Assembly (NCBI RefSeq): GCF_900185725.1
Contig: NZ_FYAU01000024.1
Location: forward strand, 403,557-467,556
DNA from: Stappia sp. TSB10P1A
GTDB taxonomy: Bacteria; Pseudomonadota; Alphaproteobacteria; Rhizobiales; Stappiaceae
Direction: 5' to 3'
DNA length: 64,000 nt
Below, piece by piece: positions 57,951-64,000 of this stretch. A model generated the notes under the pieces. It was not told the origin of the DNA and searched no databases. It was given only the letters and a program-made list of their open reading frames with translations. The stretch's first letter is position 1. Every line of letters starts with the position of its first letter. The translations under genes were made by a program, and so were the position numbers.

Positions 57951-59018
57951 GTGACGCTGGGTGTGCCGTCCGTCAGCCTGAGCGATCTCGACAAGCGGTC
58001 GCGGGAGATCTTCCGCGCCATCGTCGAATCCTATCTCGACACCGGCGAGCCGGTCGGCTCGCGCAACCTGTCGCGGCTGCCCTCGATCCAATTGTCGCCG
58101 GCCTCGATCCGCAACATCATGTCCGACCTCGAACATGCCGGCCTGCTCTACGCGCCGCACACCTCGGCCGGGCGCATGCCGACGGAAGGGGGCCTGCGCT
58201 TCTTCGTCGACGCGCTGCTGGAGGTCGGCGACCTGACGCGCGAGGAGCGCGACCAGATCGACATCCAGGTCAAGGCGGCGCGCAGCGAGCGCACCAGCGA
58301 GCAGCTCCTGACCGAGGCGAGCCAGATGCTCTCCGGCCTGTCGCGCGGCGCCGGCGTCGTCTTCACCCACAAGGCGGATGTGCGCCTGCGCCATGTCGAA
58401 TTCGTCCGGATCGAGCCGCTGAAGGCGCTGGTCGTGCTGGTCGGCGACGACGGCTCGGTGGAGAACCGCATCGTCGACCTGCCGCCCGGCCTGCCGCAGA
58501 CCGCCCTGATCGAGGCGTCGAACTATCTCACCAGCCTGATCCGCGGCCGCACCCTGGCCGAGGCGCGGCGCGAGCTGGAGACCCAGCGCGACCGCCACCA
58601 GAAGGAGCTGGACGCGCTGACCGCCAAGCTGGTGGAAGCCGGCATCGCCACCCGCTCCGGCGCGGTCGACGCGGCCGGCTCGCTGATCGTGCGCGGCCGC
58701 TCCAACCTGCTGTCGCATCTGGAGGCGGAGCAGGACCTAGAGCGCATCCGCCTGCTCTTCGACGATCTGGAGAACAAGCGCGAGCTGATCCAGCTTCTGA
58801 CCGCCGCCGAGGGCGGCGAGGGCGTGCGCATCTTCATCGGCTCGGAGAACAAGCTGTTCTCGCTCTCCGGCTCCTCCATCGTCGTCTCGCCCTTCCGCGA
58901 TCAGGACGAGCGGATCATCGGCGTGCTCGGCGTCATCGGCCCGACCCGGCTGAACTATGCCCGCGTCATCCCGATGGTCGATTATACCGCCCGGCTGGTC
59001 GGCCGACTGCTGCGCTGA
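57951..59018 (+). CDS. hrcA: heat-inducible transcription repressor HrcA
   Basis: 355-aa repressor of groESL-type genes through CIRCE operators. The winged helix ([30 protein letters not shown]) and the [16 protein letters not shown] segment are conserved, with the [19 protein letters not shown] block next. GTG start with GGGGAG upstream. I see no CIRCE sequence in the 251-base divergent region; a TATATT at 57866 may be its -10. grpE, usually next, is not in the window. Confidence 0.95.
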   Translation: MTLGVPSVSLSDLDKRSREIFRAIVESYLDTGEPVGSRNLSRLPSIQLSPASIRNIMSDLEHAGLLYAPHTSAGRMPTEGGLRFFVDALLEVGDLTREERDQIDIQVKAARSERTSEQLLTEASQMLSGLSRGAGVVFTHKADVRLRHVEFVRIEPLKALVVLVGDDGSVENRIVDLPPGLPQTALIEASNYLTSLIRGRTLAEARRELETQRDRHQKELDALTAKLVEAGIATRSGAVDAAGSLIVRGRSNLLSHLEAEQDLERIRLLFDDLENKRELIQLLTAAEGGEGVRIFIGSENKLFSLSGSSIVVSPFRDQDERIIGVLGVIGPTRLNYARVIPMVDYTARLVGRLLR

Positions 59019-59051
59019 CCGCCCCTTTTCGCTGCCTTGCCGGACCCTCAG

Positions 59052-59858
59052 ATGACCCCGCTTTCGCCCGCAGAACTCGAACGCTACGCCCGCCACATCG
59101 TCCTGCAGGATGTCGGCGGCCCCGGCCAGCAGAAGCTGAAAGCCGCAAGGGTGCTGGTGATCGGCGCCGGCGGGCTCGGCGCGCCGGTCTTGCAATATCT
59201 GGCGGCGGCCGGCGTCGGCACGCTCGGTATCGTCGACGACGACACCGTGTCGCTCTCCAACCTGCAACGCCAGGTGATCCACGACACCGACCATCTCGGC
59301 GAGCCGAAAGTGGCGAGCGCGGCCGAGGCGATCGCCCGGCTGAACCCGCATGTGAAGGTCGAGCCGCATGTGGCGCGGCTGACCGCGATGAACGCGCTGG
59401 CGCTGATTTCGCGCTACGACCTCGTCATCGACGGCTCCGACAATTTCGCCACCCGCTATCTCGTCTCCGATGCCTGTTTCTTTGCCGGCAAACCGCTGGT
59501 CACCGGCGCGGTCGGCCGGCTCGACGGCTCGCTGACGCTGCTGAAGCCGCATGAGGCGGCCGAGGACGGCACGCCGAACCCGACCTATCGCTGCCTCTTC
59601 CCCGAGCGCCCGGCGGACGGGCTGCTGCCGACATGTGCCGAGGCCGGCGTGCTCGGCGCGCTGACCGGCATTGTCGGCACGCTGCAGGCGATGGAGGCGA
59701 TCAAGGAGATCGCCGGCTTCGGCGAGGGTCTGCTCGGCCGGCTGCTGCTGATCGACGCGCGCTCGATGCGCTTCGAGACGATCCGCTACCGCTGGAGCGC
59801 GAAGAACCCCTTGAGCGGCACCGTCCGCAAGCGCTTCGACGAACTGGCTGGCGCGTGA
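59052..59858 (+). CDS. MoeB/ThiF-family adenylyltransferase
   Basis: 268-aa E1-like enzyme that adenylates the C-terminus of a small sulfur carrier (MoaD or ThiS). ATP-binding LVIGAGGLGAPVLQYLAAAG, then SNLQRQVIH and LVIDGSDNFATRY are conserved. The C-terminal rhodanese domain of some relatives is absent. Only some of the Zn-binding Cys are seen (YRCLFPE, PTCAEAG). ATG 59052 is chosen. It overlaps the next gene by 4 bases. Confidence 0.9.
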   Translation: MTPLSPAELERYARHIVLQDVGGPGQQKLKAARVLVIGAGGLGAPVLQYLAAAGVGTLGIVDDDTVSLSNLQRQVIHDTDHLGEPKVASAAEAIARLNPHVKVEPHVARLTAMNALALISRYDLVIDGSDNFATRYLVSDACFFAGKPLVTGAVGRLDGSLTLLKPHEAAEDGTPNPTYRCLFPERPADGLLPTCAEAGVLGALTGIVGTLQAMEAIKEIAGFGEGLLGRLLLIDARSMRFETIRYRWSAKNPLSGTVRKRFDELAGA

Positions 59859-60613
59859 GCTCCTTCTTCCGCCTGCGCCGCCAGCCGGCCCTGCCCGAGG
59901 AGATCACCCTGGAGATCGACGGGCGGATGCAGCGCATCGCGCTGCGCGCCAATCCGCGGGCGCAGCGCTACATCCTGCGCGTGCCGGCCGATGGCGGCCC
60001 GCCGGTGCTGACCGTGCCGAGGGGCGGCAGCCTTGCCACCGCGCGCGACTTCGCGCAGCGCCAGCGCGGCTGGCTCGCCGGGCGGCTGGGCGAGCGGCCC
60101 GAGGCGGTGCCCTTCGTCGAAGGCGGGGTGATCCCGCTGCGCGGGGCGGCGCACAGGATCGTTGCAGCGGGGGGCTTGCGCGGGCTGGTGCGGCGCGAGA
60201 CGCAGGCCGATGACGAGGCCGGCGCGATCGGCCACCTGCTGGTGCCCGGCGCCGAGGAGCACATTGCCCGCAAGCTCACCGACTGGCTGAAGCGCGAGGC
60301 GCGGCGGGACCTGGAGACCGCGGTGGCGCGCCACGCGGCGGCGCTCGGACGCCGCCCCACCGGCCTCACCCTGCGCGACACCCGCAGCCGCTGGGGCTCC
60401 TGCACGGCGGACGGGCGGCTCTCCTTCTCCTGGCGGCTTGTGCTTGCGCCGCCTTCGATCCTCGATTACGTCGCTGCCCATGAGGTCGCTCATCTTGCCG
60501 AGATGAACCACGGCCCGCGCTTCTGGGCCCATTGCCGCCGCCTGGCCCCGCACACGGAAGAGGCGCGCGTCTGGCTGAAGCGCGAGGGCGGCCGCCTGCA
60601 TCTCTACGGCTGA
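59855..60613 (+). CDS. YgjP-like (DUF45) M48-type metallopeptidase
   Basis: 252-aa protein with the zinc motif VAAHEVAHLAEMNHGPRFW near residue 210 and the family block LTLRDTRSRWGSCTADGRLSFSWRL. Probable ATP-independent cytoplasmic zinc peptidase, or SprT-like protein; physiological substrate unknown. GTG start forms a GTGA overlap with the moeB-like stop; a longer upstream frame is the shadow of that gene. Confidence 0.87.
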   Translation: MSSFFRLRRQPALPEEITLEIDGRMQRIALRANPRAQRYILRVPADGGPPVLTVPRGGSLATARDFAQRQRGWLAGRLGERPEAVPFVEGGVIPLRGAAHRIVAAGGLRGLVRRETQADDEAGAIGHLLVPGAEEHIARKLTDWLKREARRDLETAVARHAAALGRRPTGLTLRDTRSRWGSCTADGRLSFSWRLVLAPPSILDYVAAHEVAHLAEMNHGPRFWAHCRRLAPHTEEARVWLKREGGRLHLYG

Positions 60614-60698
60614 GGCGGTCGCAACACCCGCCGCAGCCGCCTCCCACACGGCGCCCGCCCGCCCGCGCGGCCGGCGCCCCCGCACGAAGGCCGCTCGC

Positions 60699-61886
60699 AT
60701 GCTCAAGCCGGACACCTGGGCGCTCACCATCCTGCTCGCCAGCCTGACCGCGCTCGGCCCGATCTCCACCGACATGTATCTGCCGGCGCTGCCCTCGATC
60801 CTGCGCGATCTCGAGGCGACCCACGCCTCGGTGCAACTGACCCTGTCGGTGTTCCTCGTCGGCTTCGCCGTCGGCCAGGTGGTCTACGGCCCGCTCGCCG
60901 ACAGGGTCGGCCGCAAGCCGGGGCTGATCGCCGGCCTTGCGATCTACGCGCTCGCCAGCCTTGCCTGCACGCTGGCGCCGAGTGTCGAGGTGCTGATCGT
61001 CGCGCGCTTCTGCCAGGCCTTCGGCGCCGCCGGGCCGGTGGTGCTGGCGCGCGCCGTGGTGCGCGATCTCTACGAGGGCTCGCGCGCGGGCCAGGAACTC
61101 GCCCGCATGGGCTCGATCATGGGCCTTGCCCCGGCGATCGCGCCGTTCTTCGGCGGGCTGATCGCGGCGGCCGGCGGCTGGCGCTTCGTCTTCCTGGTCT
61201 CGGTTGCCTTCGCCGCCGTGGTGGTCGCCAGCGTCTGGCGCGGGTTGCCCGAGACGATCCGGGCGCGCGAGACCGCGCCCTTTTCCGTCCGCGCCGTCCT
61301 GTCCGGCTTCGGCGGGCTGCTGCGCCACCGCGCCTACGCCGCCTATCTGGCGGTGATGACGCTGACCTTCTCCGGCCTTTTCGCCTTCATTTCCGGCTCG
61401 TCCTTCGTGCTGCAGGACATTTTCGGACTGACCCCGCAGCTCTACGGCATCGCCTTCGGCGTCTGCGCCGGCGCCTATGTGGTCGGCACGCTGATCGGCC
61501 AGCGGCTGGCGCCGCGACGGGGCGCGGAAGCGACGATCCTCAGCGGCTGCGTGCTGCTGGCGCTGGGCGGCGCGGTGATGATCGCCGCCGTTCTCGCCGC
61601 GCCCTCGGCGCTCTCCGTGATCCTGCCGATGATGCTCTACATGGTGGGGGTCGGCCTTGCCCTGCCGCAGGCGCAGGCGGCGGCGCTGATGCCCTTCCCG
61701 GACCGCGCCGGCAGCGCCTCCTCGCTGATGGGCATCAGCCAGATGAGCATTGCCGCGCTGGTCGGCATCGGCGTCGGCGCCACCCATGGCGCCACCGCCC
61801 TGCCGCTGGCGCTGGTCATTGCCGTCAACGGCTTTGGCGCGCTGCTGGCGCTGCTGGCGAGCCGCCGGGCGCGCTCCGCCACCTGA
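60699..61886 (+). CDS. Bcr/CflA-family MFS exporter
   Basis: 395-aa twelve-helix drug:proton antiporter. Motif A GPLADRVGRKPGL follows helix 2; PISTDMYLPALPSI opens the family. Likely exports bicyclomycin-like, chloramphenicol-like or other small amphipathic compounds. Also consistent with export of amino acids or dipeptides, which some relatives transport. It is convergent with the PBP gene. Confidence 0.9.
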   Translation: MLKPDTWALTILLASLTALGPISTDMYLPALPSILRDLEATHASVQLTLSVFLVGFAVGQVVYGPLADRVGRKPGLIAGLAIYALASLACTLAPSVEVLIVARFCQAFGAAGPVVLARAVVRDLYEGSRAGQELARMGSIMGLAPAIAPFFGGLIAAAGGWRFVFLVSVAFAAVVVASVWRGLPETIRARETAPFSVRAVLSGFGGLLRHRAYAAYLAVMTLTFSGLFAFISGSSFVLQDIFGLTPQLYGIAFGVCAGAYVVGTLIGQRLAPRRGAEATILSGCVLLALGGAVMIAAVLAAPSALSVILPMMLYMVGVGLALPQAQAAALMPFPDRAGSASSLMGISQMSIAALVGIGVGATHGATALPLALVIAVNGFGALLALLASRRARSAT

Positions 61887-61919
61887 GGCGGGCGCCTGGG
61901 CCCGGTCAGCCGGGGAAGG

Positions 61920-64000
61920 TCAGCCTCCAAAGATCCGGTTGATGAGGTCGAGCGGGCCGCCGCCGCCCTCGCCGTCCTGCATCGGCGGCAGCCGCCGCGC
62001 CGGATCGCCCTCGGCCGGGATGTCGCGCATCGGCATGTCGAGCGGCGTGGTGGCGGGCTCGGCGACCCGCACCGGCCGGTCGGAGACGCCCGGCAGGCTG
62101 GCGACCGGCAGGCCCTGGTGGCCGGCCTGCATCACGTCCTTCCAGATCTTGGCGGGCAGCGAGCCGCCGGTGGCGCGCTTGGTCGGCGAATTGTCGTCAT
62201 TGCCGAGCCAGACGGCGGTGGTCAGCGTGCCGGTATAGCCGATGAACCAGCCGTCGCGGAAATCCTGGCTGGTGCCGGTCTTGCCGCCGGCCGGCCGGCC
62301 CTCCAGATGGGCGATCTTGCCGGTGCCGGTCATCAGGGTCTGCGCCATCATCATGTTCATGTCGGCGAGCGTCGCATGGTCGACGACCCGGCCGGGACCG
62401 TCGCCGGCGCGGGCATAGAGCACCTTGCCGTCGACCGTGCGGATCGAGCGGATGACATGCGGCACCACCGCGTAGCCGCCATTGGAGAAGGGCGTATAGG
62501 CGGCGGCGATCTCCAGCGGCGTCACTTCCGAGGTGCCGAGCGAGATCGACAGGTTGGAGGCGAGCGGCGAGGAAATGCCGAGCTTGCGGGCGGCGCGGAT
62601 GATGGCGCGCGGGCCGACTTCTTCCGCCAGCCGCGCGGCGACGGTGTTGAGCGACAGCGACAGCGCCTCGGTGAGCGTCACCGGGCCGCGATAGGTCTTG
62701 GTGTAGTTCTGCGGCGCCCATTTGCCGATCCTGACCGGCTCGTCGACGCGCACGGTCGCCGGCGTCAGCCCGCGCTCCAGCGCGGCGAGATAGACGAAGG
62801 GCTTGAAGGCCGAGCCGGGCTGGCGCCTGGCATTGACCGCGCGGTTGAACTGGCTCTCGGAATAGTCGCGGCCGCCGACCAGCGCCTTGACCGCGCCCGA
62901 TCCGTCCAGCGTGACGATGGCGCCCTGGCCGACGCCGAGCTTGGCGCCTTCCTCCGACAGCGCCCGGCGCAGGGAATCCTCGGCGATGATCTGCAGGCCG
63001 AGATCGATCGTCGTGTCGACGATGATGTCGGTCTCGATGGCGCCGACATAGCCGGGCAGCCGCTCCATCACCCAGTCGGCGACATAGTTCTCGCTGGCCG
63101 AGGTGTGGTGGGTGACGACGCGCATCGGCGCGGCAAGGGCATCGCGCGCCTCCGCGTCGCTGAGATAGCCCTCCTCGGCCATCGCCGCCAGCACGGTGGC
63201 GGCGCGATCCTGGGCAAGGTCCGGATTGCGGGTCGGGGCATAGCGCGAGGGGGCCTTGAGCAGGCCGGCCAGCGTTGCCGCCTCGGAGACGCTGATGAGC
63301 CGCGCCGACTTGCCGAAATAGCGCCGGGCGGCGGCATCGACGCCATAGGCGCCGGCGCCGAAATAGACCCGGTTGAGATACATCTCCAGGATCTCGTCCT
63401 TGGAGTAGTTGGTCTCCAGCCACAGCGCCAGCACCGCCTCCTGCACCTTGCGCCGCAGGGTGCGGTCGGGCTCCAGGAACAGGTTCTTGGCAAGCTGCTG
63501 GGTCAGCGTCGAGCCGCCCTGCGCCAGCCGGCCGGAGGTGAGGTTGGTCACCACCGCCCGGCCGAGGCCGAGCGGGTCGAGGCCGAAATGCGAATAGAAG
63601 CGCCGGTCCTCGATGGCGATCACCGCCTGCGGCAGATAGGGCGGCAACTGCTCCAGCCGCACCGCCTCGCCGCCGGTGTCGCCGCGATTGGCCATCAACG
63701 TGCCGTCGGAGGCGACGATGCGCACATTGGGCGGGCGCTGCGGCACCTTCCATTCGGAGGTCGGCGGCAGATAGGCGGCGTAATAGATGAGGACGCCGAT
63801 GCCGGCGATGCCGGCCCAGATGCACAGGACGAAGCTCCAGTAGAGGCCGCGCCGCAAGAACCGGGTCAGGCCGCCGCGCTGGCGCTTGGCGCGCGACTTG
63901 CCGCGTCCGCCGCCCTTGACCGCGCCAAGGTCGAGGCCGCCGCCGTCGCCGCCGCTGGCGGCGGGCTTGCGGGCCGGACGCCCCCGCGGGGGCGGCGAGG
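61920..64000 (-). CDS. PBP1A-family bifunctional penicillin-binding protein (5' end beyond window)
   Basis: Class A penicillin-binding protein for peptidoglycan polymerisation and cross-linking. A single membrane anchor (GLYWSFVLCIWAGIAGIG) precedes the glycosyltransferase domain (AIEDRRFYSHFGLDPLG, GGSTLTQQLAKNLFL, EMYLNRVYFGAGAYGV). The transpeptidase has the SxxK serine in QPGSAFKPFVY, SxN in LSLNT and KTG in GGKTGTSQDFRDGW. The frame stays open through 64000, so the protein has a basic, Gly-rich cytoplasmic N-terminus (SRAKRQRGGLTRF) that runs off the window. A TTG at 63857 is not needed as a start. Confidence 0.92.
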   Translation of the reverse strand, partial: SPPPRGRPARKPAASGGDGGGLDLGAVKGGGRGKSRAKRQRGGLTRFLRRGLYWSFVLCIWAGIAGIGVLIYYAAYLPPTSEWKVPQRPPNVRIVASDGTLMANRGDTGGEAVRLEQLPPYLPQAVIAIEDRRFYSHFGLDPLGLGRAVVTNLTSGRLAQGGSTLTQQLAKNLFLEPDRTLRRKVQEAVLALWLETNYSKDEILEMYLNRVYFGAGAYGVDAAARRYFGKSARLISVSEAATLAGLLKAPSRYAPTRNPDLAQDRAATVLAAMAEEGYLSDAEARDALAAPMRVVTHHTSASENYVADWVMERLPGYVGAIETDIIVDTTIDLGLQIIAEDSLRRALSEEGAKLGVGQGAIVTLDGSGAVKALVGGRDYSESQFNRAVNARRQPGSAFKPFVYLAALERGLTPATVRVDEPVRIGKWAPQNYTKTYRGPVTLTEALSLSLNTVAARLAEEVGPRAIIRAARKLGISSPLASNLSISLGTSEVTPLEIAAAYTPFSNGGYAVVPHVIRSIRTVDGKVLYARAGDGPGRVVDHATLADMNMMMAQTLMTGTGKIAHLEGRPAGGKTGTSQDFRDGWFIGYTGTLTTAVWLGNDDNSPTKRATGGSLPAKIWKDVMQAGHQGLPVASLPGVSDRPVRVAEPATTPLDMPMRDIPAEGDPARRLPPMQDGEGGGGPLDLINRIFGG

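Overview
The window is high-GC, densely coded DNA from an alphaproteobacterium, most likely Hyphomicrobiales/Rhizobiales and possibly Stappiaceae-like. This placement is my inference. It rests on the gene order hisB-DUF2628-hisH-hisA-hisF-hisE-coaA, the order trpA-accD-folC, a pcaQ|pcaCHGB block, a bigR/persulfide-dioxygenase operon and an alphaproteobacterial-type AccD. I saw no tRNA, rRNA, CRISPR array, insertion sequence or phage genes. No gap between genes exceeds about 300 bases.

Layout. 1-2958: end of a BMP-family (nucleoside-type) ABC importer, ATPase plus two permeases. 2967-7053: protocatechuate branch (pcaB, pcaG, pcaH, pcaC) with divergent pcaQ; pcaD is absent. 7072-17007: a catabolic locus with an RpiR regulator, an N-formylglutamate-amidohydrolase-family hydrolase, TRAP transporter QMP, a glutamine-synthetase-like ligase, an aldehyde dehydrogenase and an iron-dependent alcohol dehydrogenase. 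This set fits a gamma-glutamylated route for an amino-alcohol such as ethanolamine. A PIN-toxin/antitoxin pair sits inside it. 17179-20513: trpA, accD, folC. 20524-25470: coaA and late histidine genes. 25637-30181: pyrF, a class V aminotransferase, gcdH with a divergent LysR regulator. 30414-33032: RlpA-like protein and a PAS-PAS-GGDEF-EAL protein. 33102-38880: an unknown alpha/beta-hydrolase-like gene, a SulP transporter, and a BigR-type sulfide/persulfide operon. 38835-46162: DedA-PAP2-LssY fusion, then pobR/pobA between two PPK2-family polyphosphate kinase genes. 46264-50290: cytosine-deaminase-like amidohydrolase, cytochrome P450 and LpxL-like acyltransferase. 50315-54896: TRAP QM pair without a binding protein, a BadF/NagK-type kinase, and an intracellular PHB depolymerase with an added helix-hairpin-helix tail. 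55174-64000: hemW, rdgB, rph | hrcA, moeB-like, YgjP-like metallopeptidase, Bcr/CflA exporter, and a PBP1A-type gene that runs off the window end.

Aromatic catabolism links distant parts of the window. PobA (43.6 kb) makes protocatechuate, and PcaHGBC (4.3-6.0 kb) opens and processes it. A near-identical palindrome lies between pcaC and pcaQ and upstream of the TRAP operon at 52 kb, so that transporter may import an aromatic acid under PcaQ-type control. Short tandem repeats of 11-15 bases recur at several gene edges. An AT-rich cluster of nested palindromes precedes the P450 gene.
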